The translations under genes and the position numbers were made by a program. Below, in pieces: positions 45,405-58,800 of a stretch of DNA of 64,000 bases. Each line of letters begins with the position of its first letter. Positions within the stretch are counted from its first letter, which is position 1. Below the pieces are notes generated by a model, which did not search any database, was not told where the DNA came from, and saw only the letters and a list, made by a program, of their open reading frames with translations. This DNA is from Ailurus styani (Eukaryota > Chordata > Mammalia > Carnivora > Ailuridae), in assembly GCA_002007465.1 (NCBI GenBank), contig LNAC01000009.1, positions 5,233,167 through 5,297,166 on the forward strand. The letters run 5' to 3'.

Positions 45405-47814
45405 AATGAAAACGGAGCCTTCATCGAAATTTTTAATGTTTCCTTCTAAACAAAGTGCAACCAATATAGGGTAAGTGCCTTTCCACCAGTGAAGGAAGCC
45501 TGCAGAGTGAGCTTGTGACAAGGGCTCCTTATCTAACAGCATCTCTGCTCAGCTGCAAAGATTAATAAAGGCTTCAGTGAATACCGTGATGGGGACTTCT
45601 GCTCGCAGAACTAAGGCTGATGAGTAGCTACCAAATATAAGGGTCAGACAAGAGCTGTGTGAAAACGGTAAATGTTCACCATCGTGTTAGTAACTGTGAG
45701 TTCACGCTCATTCCCTCCTGGACTACACTTAACAAATATCCTTAGAGGTCCAAATGAAAAGGACAAGTGTGAATTCATGGAGAAATTAGTAATATTTGAA
45801 GTCAAAGAAACTTTCGGAACTGCTTCTGCATACAAAATAGATGATGGAAACATAAAATCCAGAGAATTCAACTGCTCTCCCTTTTTAATCAGCTTTACAG
45901 AATGATACATTAGTCATCACATTATAAGACAGGAGGAGTTTCCTGTACATATACAAGATTGTGCAAGCTCATTAACTGAGGCTTATAGAAGGTTTTATCA
46001 GTTTCAAGAAGAGAGGCAGTCCGACGCTTTTTAATACAGGTGAAGCACAAGAATCTGGTAGACAAGACAGAGTATCTGCTCAGCAGGGGTGAATTCTTAA
46101 GGCGCGTGGCTACTGCCCACACTGTCTGCCATTAACCCAGTAGAGAGGACTTCCTCACTCTGGAACTTAACCTTTGCTGAGCACAGGCCTGTGGGACACA
46201 CCAGCTCCACGGTGACTCCACACCAACCATGACACTGAAGCAAATTGTTTTCCTTTCTCCAAGTGTTCTGAGGAGTATAGAGCTATTCCTGGTCATCCTA
46301 CTTCTTGGGTAACCTACATTCTACAATATATTAAGTATTAATCTGGCAAAGTTCTCAAGCATTTTGGCATTCAAAATATCTCAAATATGTCATCACTGTT
46401 AATCTACTAACTAAAAATTCTTTGAGCTTCAAGAAGATTGTTTCTGATCCCCACCCGCACCAAATTATGGCAATTACATACAGAATAAATCTACCAGACT
46501 CAAAAAAACTAAAAAGACGGCAAATATAGACTTTTCCTTGAAGAAATAAAGCGGGAATGGAGAGGCAGGAAGATAATGTCTAAGACATACATGGAGGAAG
46601 TTAACCCCACATTTCTATCACTTCTATGCAATCCACTGATAATTTTGAGCAAGTGTGATTCTATTTCTCCTTTCCACACCTAATCACATCAGAGAAAGGA
46701 ATCATTAAAGCCTCCCCCATTTTGAATATGTAGTTGACCTTGACTTGCCCCAAACTGGAATCCCCATGGCCGTGACTGACAGCGGCGCTGGACGGGCATG
46801 CGCAGTTGGCTACAGGGTCTCGGCACAGCCCCGCTACTGTCCGGGCCTGGTGTCTGTTCCCTTGCTCATGCACCTCGGCAACACGTATACTAAAGGTCTG
46901 CAAAGGCTTCCAGGACACAACAGGAAAGGAAAAACCATGCAACACATCTATTTTCAATCCCTCACAAAGCCTAATTCTCTTACTACAGCGATTTAATATC
47001 TGTATTAAAAAAAGGGTTATCAGCAGGTTTTTAAAAAAAAAATCAGAAGAAAGCAATTACCGTGGCTGAGATGTGAACTAAAGTGGAGAAAGAAAACAAA
47101 ATGTTTACCAGGTTTTAAAAAATAATAATTTCACAAGGAAAGACAATCTTCAACCTGTAGTCCTATTAGCTTTCTCCAGAAGCAGAATATTAACACAAAA
47201 TACAAACTCATTTCTCATTAGAGAAGTTAACTGCATAAGATTTCAGTGAACTAAGCCACTCTCTCTTCATTTAACATTCATTATCATTGCAAATTCCAAG
47301 TAATAATCAGTGGCTACTGAACGTTTCCTGTGGGTGATTTTATACTTTCGCACAAATCCTTCATACAAAACAGGTACTGAGAGGAAGTGTAATAAGAACC
47401 AAAGAACAACTGTTCCTCCTTCCTGAGGGAGCGAAATCAAACCATTGCCTGGCTCAGGCCCTACCACTGCCAGGCCGTTACCAACTCCTAGGCTCAGAGA
47501 TCAACACCGGAATGAGTCATGCCCCATCGAACCGGCAACGGGGAATGCTGGTTTGTCCCTGCTCCTAAAGGGGTTTCCAGAGGGAAACTTCACTGCTCCT
47601 TAAACAGTGGAGGTGTGCTGCCTGGCCAGCGCCTGAGGCGAGACCCAAGCCCATGCCTGTCTGAGGTGTCGTCTGGTGCCAGGTCTGTGGGCTTCTACCC
47701 TTGCTAATGGCACCGCTCGGCTCTTACCTCTTAACTCCAGTGTAACCCAACACCCCCAACTCATCACCTTCTCCTCCCCAGAAAAGAACCCTGTGCCACG
47801 TCCACAGCTTCGCA
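45405..47814. other. AT-rich unique sequence beyond GAPVD1; possible extended 3' UTR
   Basis: No gene, SINE or recognisable repeat is seen here apart from a GC-rich patch at 46740-46900. Composition is like the proximal 3' UTR. Several short open frames occur on both strands (for example 45672-45905 plus), but none resembles a known protein. Confidence 0.4.
46740..46900. promoter_or_regulatory. GC-rich, CpG-containing patch with NRF1-like motif in the GAPVD1 3' flank
   Basis: About 160 bases with clustered CpGs stand out in AT-rich surroundings. The sequence GCATGCGCA at 46796-46804 matches the NRF1 core. Whether this is a regulatory element, a conserved UTR block or a decayed retrocopy fragment is not known. 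Confidence 0.35.
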
Positions 47815-49721
47815 TTTATTTCCATAGTGATAACACGGCAGAGATGTAGCAACCATTTGGAGAAAAAAAGTCTCTATGAAATCCCATAGTAATGCATTTC
47901 AACTATTCCGTGTCTTCTATCAACTTAACAGTCATTGAATCAAATGCTGAAGTAAATGGACTCCCCCTAGGTCTTAGAAATCGTGTCAGACTGATAAATA
48001 CTCGTAAAGTATTTATGATAGGATTTGACAATCTAATACCTAGGCAAGTTTGACAGTTACAACCCATGAAGCACAGGACTCCACAGAGATTGCTTGACCT
48101 AACATTCCAAAGGACATTTTGTAGTACTGGTTTAATTCTGATCTCTCCCAAAAAGGCAGAAACCACATCCCACACTCCTATGCAACTTGTTATTTTGGTA
48201 TTTTTAACTAAATGAATGAGAAGAGGTGGAGGCATAAAGAAAATCTGGCTTCTTTAGGCACAATTAAACACAGAGGTCTTGGAGAGAAGAAGACAGCCTC
48301 TGTATTCATCTGCTCAAGGTTGTTTGTCACAATTCCCTTAAAAATGCCTCAAAATGCTGCCCGCAACAAGGGACTCAAAGTATGGGACCAGGTGTGTTAT
48401 AAAAGCAACTCACCATGTTTAGGAAACATACAAAGTGAAACCAATCAGTCATGACTTATGTATAAGACTTGTGCTTGAAGCTTTGGTGTGCCTCCTTGGC
48501 CAATTTCTCAGACATCAAAACCATTCCTGATGATCAATACACAATCAAACCAAAATATGGAAACACAGACTTTTGTTTCAGAAGAGGGAAATAAAAGGCA
48601 CAGAAAACTGCCAAAATAGATTTTTTTTCCATAAGAATAATATGGTTGATTAAAATAGTTTATCACTAGTAAAACTTGTATCACTAGAGCAGACAATACA
48701 AATCAGTTCTTAAAAAAATGACATTCACTGAATTCCTGGTCTGTCATTCAATGTGAATCATCATCAAAAATATATTACAATTAAAGGTTTGAAAGGAGTT
48801 CAGTTTGGGGTTTCTACACTGTATTTAGTATTTCAGATAAGAAGTACCACAGTAATGTTTTAGGTGTCTACTGTTCCTTTGTACACAATGCATGGCGATT
48901 AAAGGGTCTACCTCCTTCCTCCTGCAGGCTCAAAGACGTCCGTGGTGAGGAATGTCTAAGTGATTGTTATACCCTCAGCAGAGGCAGTCTTGTGCATCAA
49001 ACTCCACACCTAGAAAGTTCAAGAAACTGTTTTCCACTTTAATAAATATTTCTGTGTATTTGTTTGCTGCTTTTAAGCTCAGCTTAAACTTTGTCCAGGA
49101 AACCATTTCACAAGAGGGTACGTCACAACCTACTATCAGCAATACTCCTTGTTTATTAGAATCTGAAGGTGTCCATATTACATCAAATATAAATATATAT
49201 TATATTTACATTTCCTTCTTAGCTTTTCAATCCAGGTGAGTGTATTTATAGATAATGCCACTAATGTCACCACCATTATAATTCTCAGTGCAACTGGTAT
49301 TTTCCTTCCATTAGATGCATATAAGATTAGACAGCATCTAAAAAGAGGTGTACTGTTCTTTTTATTTTTTTAAATAAAAGGAAAGAATGGGCATCCATGA
49401 ATGGAGATCTAGGAATTTTCTAGATTTTGTTTTTTTTAATATTTCAAAATACCTGAAAAATGTGGTCCCTTTTTGCAGTACTAATTCTCTACTTGGGACA
49501 AGAAAATAACCAAATATGCAACAGAAAGGAAAAGAGCCCAAAGAAAAGAGAACCTGCTTGTTAGCTCATTAATCTGTTTAGTAAAGATCTGTTTTAAAAT
49601 GTCTGAATGCTGTACAATATTATACAAAAACAATCTTCAGCCTTCAAAGCAGCTGGTACATTTTCTAAGAGATCTGTTTGCCCGCCTAACAATCTCCGGC
49701 CTTGGTGGGCCTTGGTCTTGG
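47815..49721 (-). other. GAPVD1: Probable GAPVD1 3' UTR (minimum extent uncertain)
   Basis: Directly after the GAPVD1 stop the sequence is AT-rich, unique and free of SINEs for more than 4 kb, as expected of a long mammalian 3' UTR. Minus-strand AATAAA hexamers occur at 49366-49361, 49157-49152 and 47820-47815. The last is followed within 30 bases by a GT-rich stretch. Which signal is used cannot be decided from sequence, and the UTR may run further to about 45.4 kb. Confidence 0.5.
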
Positions 49722-49862
49722 TCACTTTCGGTCGTCAATAGTTTTAATGAATTCCACTGCTGCTGTGAACTGCATCCACCAATAGGATTCCTCTCCAGAC
49801 AGACAGCTGGCATAAAAGCTACTGATATACTGGACAGTGGACAGCAAGCAGGGCGGATTTGC
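49722..49862 (-). CDS. GAPVD1: GAPVD1 last coding exon (end of VPS9 domain and stop codon)
   Basis: 141 nt of coding sequence: ANPPCLLSTVQYISSFYASC, then GEESYWWMQFTAAVEFIKTI and DDRK followed by TGA (positions 49724-49722). Acceptor CTCTAG. The ANPP...QYI...ESYWW block completes the VPS9 fold; the tyrosine in ESYWW aligns with the conserved VPS9 tyrosine. The exon continues into the 3' UTR. Confidence 0.98.
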   Translation of the reverse strand, partial: ANPPCLLSTVQYISSFYASCLSGEESYWWMQFTAAVEFIKTIDDRK

Positions 49863-52800
49863 CTAGAGAAGTGAAAAATGAAAGAGTCAAATACTCAGAT
49901 GTATAGCTCTGCAAAAACCACCTAAGTTAACATCTTCAAATGTTTTTCTGTGAAAGAGATGCCAGTCCTTTTTTTGAAAATAACCCCCAAATTCTTCTTT
50001 GGAAGTGATTTATAAACCCTAGCCACTAAGAGCAACAATAATATACTGGAAAGGTAACTCAGGTTCTAATGCCAGCTGGACTATCTAGAGCTTTCTATCC
50101 TTGTAAGTCACTGAAGCTTGGTGGTCCCTAAGGAGGATGAACTAATCCCAGCAGACGTGCGCAACATCCCAGGATGCCAAAATGTCAGATAAGGAAATAA
50201 ATGCTATATGCCAAGAGAGTTTTAAGTCCAGGTAGACTCAGCCGAGAAAGAAAAAAACTAAAAAGATCATATGACCTCTGTTGCCAGAGGTAACAGAACA
50301 TCTCTCACTTTTTCACCTTCTTCACGTGGAAAGGATGGACACAGGTGTTTTACGTAGCTGAGAGAAGCTAAGGCTTGTGCCTCAGAACACGTTCAAAGGG
50401 GGCTCTGCAAAGGAACCAGACGCACCACACGTGGAAGAGAGAAGGGCAAGGCCAGCAGCTGGAGTTACAAGGGCTGACCGCACACGGATCCTATGGGTTG
50501 CTGACTGAGCTAAGAGTTCAGATTGCAGAAATACCACAAATACGGGGCACCTGGGTGGCTCCATCAGTTGAGTGTCCAACTCTTAATTTTGGGTCAGGTC
50601 ATGATCTCAGGGGTTGTGAGATCAAGCCCCACGTCAGGCTCTGCACTCAGTGCAGAGTCTACTTGAGATCCTCTCCCTCTGCCGCTCCCCCCCCCAACTC
50701 AAATAAATAAAGTTTAAAAAAAAAAGAGAGATGTCAGTGTATTTTAAAATAATATGGCACAATTACAAAATAGGAGCCCTCATTCTTCCTTCAGTCATTC
50801 ACTCAACAATTACAACCAAGCCCCAACCAAGAACCTCAGGCACATAACAGCTGGAAACGTTCATCTAGCAATCTGGTCCTCCTATTCTTTATTTTGAAAA
50901 CTGTAACTTCTGGACAGAACAAAACCTTACATTAGACTCTTTCTTTTTGGGTAACACAAAGCTTGAGACTGGGAAGAGCTGAGGTCTCTGGAGCGTGGGA
51001 AGCCCTGCACCACCCTGCTCAGAATACCAAATAAACACTTTTCATTAATAACAGTGAGGGGCCCACCTTTATCAACACAAATACCAAAACAGGGACGAAG
51101 TCATCTGCTCCAGGGACGGAGTCCTCGTTGGCCAGACTCAGGAGGTTCATGATGGTGGAGCACATTCGCAGGATACACTGCACTTTATCCCGGGGGGTCT
51201 TGTAAGCACTTATTGTCCTAATTTCCGACTGTGCAGATGGCCAAGGGGCCTCCCGAAGATAAACCTAAGTGAGACCAGAGACAGACAGGCAGATCTTGAC
51301 TCCAACAGCAATCACAGGAAGCCACCACAGCAACCTGGGTGCCAGGAAGCAAGGGCAAGCTTGGTGCCTTTTCCTTTCCTCAGTAATGCCAGATTGCTGT
51401 TCCTTCCTCTCCCACTGAGATTAAAGCTTAACTTCTAAACTTTTAAATAATTTGCTTTGCATTTTCAAATGAAACAACCCAGATATCCACTAATGGAAGA
51501 AAGGATATACGATTAACACCAAATCCAGAATTCAAAAAATTTCAAATAATTCGTAATTAGCTAGAATGGAAATTCTCTACAAGTAGTAGCTGATTCTAAA
51601 AGCCCAAACAAACTACTTCTGAAAGAAAAAATTTTAAAAATATGTACATTTGTTGCAATAGCTCTAAAAATAACAGATTCAAAAAGTCAAAAAATAATTT
51701 AAAAATTCATGCTAATCAGTATTTCATTAGTGGGGACTTCAATAAAACCACCAGAAAGCTCAAGTACCTGAAATTTTCCTATTATTTTGAAAAACTTGGA
51801 TGACACTAAAAGGCAATTTTGATGTCACATTCAGATTTAATTTCTTCCCCTGGAATAATAGTTATCCTACTCCGTGGAGTGTCACCAGATCCCTTATTCA
51901 AATGGGACTTTTCTGCAGAAACAGGACTATAAAAACATCCATGGAGCAGGGGCCCATGGGGGTTCAGCTGGTTAAGCATCTGACTCTTAGATTTCAGTTC
52001 AGGTCACGATATCGGGGTTGTGAGATCAAGCCCTGCATCCAGAGCCTGCTTAAGATTCTCTCTCTCCCTCAGACCCCCTCCATCACGCTCTCTCTCTAAA
52101 ACAAACAAACAAAACACATCCATGGGGAGCACTGCAGCGGGAGGCCAAGTGGCTTCAGGGCCCTCAGCGCAGCCTCCTCCTCATCTTCCCATTGACGTTC
52201 CATGCCAAGCAGTTTTAATCCTAGGACCTTTGAGAACTTTACAGTTAGAATTACATCTAATGCAAACTGTGTTTTGTAATTTATTACATTGTTTCCATGC
52301 CACCCATGCCATGTAAACCTGGATTACCTCTGGTATCTGAAGAGCTCTGTGATTTGCAGTCACTACTTTAGAGAGTCTCTGAATATGTTCATGAAGAACC
52401 CTGCAAACCCCCCAAAACACATATGTAAATACATATCTCAGATAATAAGGCACACAAAGAGCCATAATTGATTTTTTCAAAACATTTAAAACATTTAGAC
52501 TTACTTTGAGATACAGATTACAATTACAGTTGAGAGAATCTCTTAGCTGTAAGTATTCCATCTTGTCAAAAAAAAGTCTCACACTTAGGATCTGCTTAGA
52601 AATGCTAAGTGAGCTGAGGGGAGACAAGAATAGGGAAGTTCTTCCTTCCCAGCCAAGGACAGTATTCCGAGGGACAAAGGAGAGGAGCCCTAGCCCAGAA
52701 GCCACCTGGACACACTAATTAGTACAAAGCACAGAGGAAGCAGAGGGATCAAAAGCCAGAAACAAAAGATAACAGAAGCTTAGAGAGAGAAGGGGCTCCT

Positions 52801-55800
52801 GAGAACACTCAAACTCTCTCTCATTTGATAGATGAAAATAATCAGGCTTCAAATGGTACAGGATTTGCCTAAGGTCACGCAGGGGTTAGGAACAGGGGTT
52901 AAAGGCAGCTTTCTTGGTTTCTACTGTTCTTTCTGGAACACTGTTTTAACTGTCCACTCTATAAGACCTGCAGAAATGCTATGGAGGAGAGCATAGGAAT
53001 AATCTGCTCTTTGCAGTATTTACTCTTTGTAGTAAATACAGTTTGAATGTCTCTAACCCCTTATCCCATTCTGGAAACCAAAAACTGGTCTCTGGAGAGA
53101 AAAGAGATCCCATTTGGTGAATTAAGTACAGAAGACTTGGTGTACCTCTGCGAGTATGAACCAGTGGGAGAGGCAGACTGGAACAATCCTAATCCATTCA
53201 CAGAACATACACACAAGACCTTAGCATTTCCATGAAAGAAACCTTCTATAAGCCACTCACGAGTCACCCCGAGGTCCTATCACGTGGACCCCTTAGGAAC
53301 CACTGGCACAGTAAGCCAGTGTTACTCGGGGCGGGGGGGGGGGGGAACATGCTGGGGGCAGAAACAGAGTACAACAGTGCTCAAGAAAATGCAAAAAAGG
53401 GAAAATGAACATATGAAATCATCCCTAGTCTCATTACCCAAAATATAACCCCTGTTACCACTCCAAGTCTTTTTTTCAGGATTAATTTTTTTAGGACTGT
53501 TTTTTAAAATCGGTTTTATTGAGACCTAATTCATATACCATATATTTCCAGATATTTTTTGATATTCAAACATAGAGCTTTTCATTCCTAATAAAAAGAT
53601 ATCGAGCACAGAGAAGTCAAGCATTGTGCTTGACGCCGGGAGAGAGTGGTGAGCATGAGGGTGACCCTCCTGCTCTCGTGGACCCGAGGATGCAGGGGAC
53701 GAGCGCTCACCAGACAAGCACACACAGAGGTGATCGAGAAGGGGGTGGGTCTGCACCCCCCGGGGCACATCTGGCAGTGTCTGGAGACTCTGGTTCTCAC
53801 AGGCGGGGGGTGCTACTGGCCCCTAGTGTGTCCAGACCAGGGACACTGCTAAACATCCCACAAGGCACACAGCCGCCTCCCACACCAAAGGAATATCTGG
53901 CCCCAAATGTCAGTAGCGCCAGGCTGAGGAAGCCTGACTCTACCAAACATCCAAGCACAACTGTGACAAGGGCTAACAAGAGGGACCCAGACCCAGGAGA
54001 GACCTGCCAGGGACAGGACCCAGTCAGAAAGGTCAGGGAGTCGGTGCTGCAGTCAAGATCTGAGGGAAGAGAAAGGAGGTGAGAACAGCTGGTTTGGAAG
54101 AGCAGCGGTGCCCTCCAAAAAGGCCACAGCAACTGACACGCCCTCTGGCCTCATTCCCACTGCCCTGAAAACAGAGCGTTATCCTTCTTTCTGATCTTGG
54201 AATTAGACGGGTGAAAAACGGAACACGCGCTGCCTTCACTGTCACATACTAAGTCTCAGCACAGCTCGTGTCAAACAAGGGACAGGCTGATGTACCCTAC
54301 ATGGTCAACGGGGGTGCAGTAAACATGAGAGTGCTCACTGGTCACGAAGTATGTCCCCATCCTGGTTAGGGTAGAAAGCAAGCTTGAAAATCCGATTCAT
54401 CACACTCCGTTCGATGGCCAACTGGGCATCCTGAAGCTGCTCTTCGCTCGCGTTCTGCCATATGACATCCTGAGCCATCGCGCCATAGAGGAACTGCAGA
54501 AAATCTTCTACCTGAGCAGTTTTATCATCAGCTGCTGTGAGTTGCTGAAAGTCTCCAAGGCAAAATAATAATTTTTAAATACACTATCTGAATAATTTTA
54601 AAAAGAAAATTAAAGAAATCATTTTAATAGCTAGCTATGCAGATATTATGCAGATATTATACATGGTTTATTTTAGAGTATGTGGCCAAATCATTAAAAT
54701 CGGGAGAAAGGTAAGAAATATGTAAAAGTTTAAGAGCAAGGGGTTTGTTATAAAAATGACATACTTTGACTAATGTATAGAATTGCTGAATCACTATACT
54801 GTACACCCAAAACTAATACAACACTATACATTAATTGTAATGGAATTTTAAAAATATTAAAAAATATTAAAAAATATTAATAATATGCTTTATTTTTAAA
54901 TAGAAGAATTTTGTGGATGCAAAACTTTAACCAATTTTCCCAATTTTGCATAAAGTACAGATATTCGATCCATGGTAAAAATGAAATTTACTGGTTCAAC
55001 ATCAAGGCTTAATGATTAAGAATACATAAAACATCTGGGAATTTAAGGGACTACTCTTAGACATGCAACTACTCAAACCAGCAATACAAAAATTTCCTAA
55101 TCTCCCCATAATACATGGCTGAAGAGATGCTTAATCTCAAGGTCTTGAGTTACCGTGAATGAATTCCCTGATCTTCTTTTCTTTGCTCTCAAGCAGCAAC
55201 CTCACGCAGACAGTGGTGAAGTACCGATTGGCCACCTCTTTGTCCCGCAACACCCGCTGCAGTAGCCTCTCCAGGTGGGCCTGTGTGGTCTGCAGTCCTT
55301 GCCGACAGCGAGTGAGATAAGCAATATAGGGAGCCCTTTTCCTAAAAGGAAACAGGCTTTGCAGGACATCACATACATACAGTGCACACTTCCTTGGAGA
55401 CGAAGAGTCCTAATTGTTCTTAAAAAGAATATGACCTCTGGGCGCCTGGGTGCCTCAGTGGGTTAAAGCCTCTGCTCTCGGCTCAGGTCATGATCTCAGC
55501 ATCCTGGGATCGAGGCCCACATCGGGCTCTCTGCTCAGCAGGGAGCCTGCTTCCTCCTCTCCCTGTCTCTCTGCCTGCCTCTCTGCCTACTTGTAATCTC
55601 TCTCTCTGTGTCAAATAAATAAATAAATAAATAAAATCTTAAAAAAAAAAATATATGACGTCACAGACTTTGGTTTTATGAATTAGCCATGTCGGGCTGC
55701 AGACAACTGTCTTGAGGACTAATCATGCTGCCTGCTCAAGGAACAGAACCATTCTGCATGTTGGTAAAGAGTAACACCTACGGGGTTAAACACTTAGCTA

Positions 55801-58800
55801 CCTAAGTCACTACATGTTACTAAGTCCCTTGGCATCCTTGATCTATTTTATATTGGCCCATGGTCTCCAAGCTGGCAGGACCTTACAGCAGGACCTTCAC
55901 AGGGAAGTGATTTCTACAGAAGACTAACACAACAAAATACAGGTTAATATACTACTAGATCATTAAACATATCATCGATAATTTGCTTATACTCTAATTG
56001 TAATGATCATTAGAGTGCCCATTCCCTAAGCCTAGGGGCCTCGTCATCTCCCAAGAATCTCGCTGACATTCTTCTCCTGAACTGTTAGCAAAGGCCAGGC
56101 AGCAGACAGGAGGCAGCAATTTTTAGGCTACACCTGCTTCCCTGCTCCAGGGAAGTCATTTTTCCGGTCACCCCCAAGAAAAGAAGCAGGATATCCTAGT
56201 TATCCTGGCCTCACCTCTGCTAACACTGCCTCTGTGCAAAGCTGAAGGGAAGTGCACTCCTCTGTTGGTGCGAGCTGCTCACTTACAACTACGTATCCAG
56301 ATAAATATCCAAATGTGTTCCTTGGCAATCGACATCCAGGTAAACACAGCCCAATATGCTGCCAAGAGCCTAGATTCACTTGTGAAATAAAGACAGGGAA
56401 GAAGATCCTTGCCACCGGGTGACAGGTGCAGGAGGCTGGGGTAGTTACCTGTAGTCCTCAGCAATAGAGGCCAGCAGTTTCCTGCAAGTTCTGTTATCAA
56501 AGCGGCACACGCAACGCATTGTTTCTTGAAGTTGAGCCATTAAGTTCTTATCTTGTAAATTAATTGCTTCAGCTATTTGAACTTTTAAGAAGCATACGAT
56601 TTCGTTGTCTAAACAAAAAAAAAAGAGAGAGAGTGAATTGTTATTGTCAAGAATTTCCATTGCATGCCATCTCTCAGCCTTTGGGATGTCAGTTCTGCTC
56701 TACCATGAATCAGCAGAACTAAGCAGCACTGCCCCTCACTTTAATGAAGCATCAAGAATCAAAGTGCCCTTACCTGATGCTAATACAAATATACTAATGG
56801 AACCATATGGAATTGCTATATAGCAATTCAACATAGGTTGAATACAGGCAGTTTCACATGGTTTGACCTATAAATACAGGAAAAACTTACCCTCTGGGTC
56901 TGTATGGTCTGGTAAACCGTTCCTTGTTGAATGGGTTAGCACTGGGAAAGCAACAGAATCCGCAGAGCAAAGAGCAAGCCTCAGTTTCTTTTTGGCATCT
57001 CTGAAGAATGAGTCAAAAGTACATTAATTTTTTTTTTAAGATTTTGTTTATTTGAGAGAGAGAGAGAGAGAGAGAGCACAGCGGGGGGGAAGAGCAGAGG
57101 GAGAGGGAGAAGCAGGCTTCCCACTGAGCAGGGAGCCTGGTGCAGGGCTCAATCCCAGGACCGCGGGATCACGACCCGAGCCGAAAACAGCCACCCAACT
57201 GAATGAGCCTCCCAGGAGCCCCAAAAGTACATTAATTTCTTTATGCAGATATGGTCAGTTTATGAACACTCACCATATAAATTAATATGCTACCTTAGGA
57301 CTCAAATGTTTCAAGAGATCATAAATAACAGATAATTTTTAATTTATTGACTCCTCACTTAAAGGAACAGGCTTTCTAGTGACCTGAGGAGCAAGGCTAT
57401 GAAGATGCTCTGGGCAAGGATCATTCTGTAAAGTCACCAGAATCAGTCAAACAACAAATCCTTTGGACCCTATAACATACACTGAGTCTCACAAGGGCCA
57501 TGATGAGGAGAATGCAAAAGGGGCATTACGGCAGGGTCAGCAGGGGCTACAGAAGTCCCCCAGATACATCTCACCACCCACACCAAGAAGGCCCTCCACC
57601 GCATCTCTTGAGAAAGGCTGATCTGGCTGCAGACAAGCTCACTGCCTGACAAGAAGCCCTTCCTATTGCTCTACTGCTCGAAACAGCAGTTGACCCTGCC
57701 ACCCGTTCAGTCTCTCCCAGCATTTCTCACGTGGCCGGGGAGCTTGGTATGGACAAAGGGACTGCCACTTGTGTCATTTAAATCACTGACACGGCCCCTG
57801 CGAGCACATGAGGTGGTTGGTTTTTTTTTTTTTTTTTAAAGATTTTATTTATTCATTTGACACAGAGAGAGAGATTACAAGTAGGCAGAGAGGCAGGCAG
57901 AGAGAGAGGAGAGAGGAGGAAGCAGGCTCCCTGCTGAGCAGAGAGCCCGATGTGGGCCTCGATCCCAGGACCCTGGGATCATGACCTGAGCCGAAGGCAG
58001 CGGCTTTAACCCACTGAGCCACCCAGGCGCCCTGGTTTTTTACCCCTGAATTAAAGCCTTTGCATATGGCATCCAGAGTGAAGCAGTGTTTTCAGAAAAT
58101 AGCATTTCGTCCTTATCTCTCTGCTCTACATATTTACTTGGTGGCCTCATGAATCACCTGACTTGAAGTGACTGCAGTGGTGATGAAAAGTCCAAACCCA
58201 CAGATTCAAAATCCTACCCAAGAAGTACCTGTAGGAGAAAGCAGAGTCCTGAGGGTGGGCCGCCTGGCTTGCGGAGTCTGGCAGATCGTCGGCTGAGAGG
58301 TTCTGCAGCGTTTCCTCTCGAGGAGAGTCATGTGCACTTTCACCATCACCCATGACCTCTGCACAAACCCACCCCCCAAGAGAGGATAAAAGCAGGTTAA
58401 CCTGGAGGAGTCTCGCACGAGGTGTTCAGAGCTACTCGACTGTCAGTTAGCACTGTGCTTTATAGTCAGAGTTCTTCAAAAAAAGCAAGCAAGCTTGCTT
58501 AAACCAGCTGATAGCAGTGACAACAGATCAGGAGAGCAGTTGTGGCAAAGAGAATGACTTTTACCTCCTACACCAGTCTTAACCCAAGGCAACGAAACTC
58601 TGTGACTTAACAGATAATGCTTTAATCAGAACTGCTGAACCACAGAGCCAAGAGGGGCCTCAAAATTTTTCTTACATACCGCCCTCATGTTACAGACACG
58701 GAATCCTGCCCAATGAGAAAGTGGCCTGCTGTACAGCCCTCAGCTACCTGGTGGCGGAGGTGAACCGTGCCCTCAGCTCCCAGGGGCTCTTCACTACGGC

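Larger units (their letters stand above)
52401..54338 (-). other. GAPVD1: GAPVD1 intron between exons g and h
   Basis: A GT-AG intron of 1.9 kb with a MIR core, a poly-G run at about 53331-53345, a TTTTATTGAGACCTAATTCATA L1-like piece and the MER5A remnant. Confidence 0.85.
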
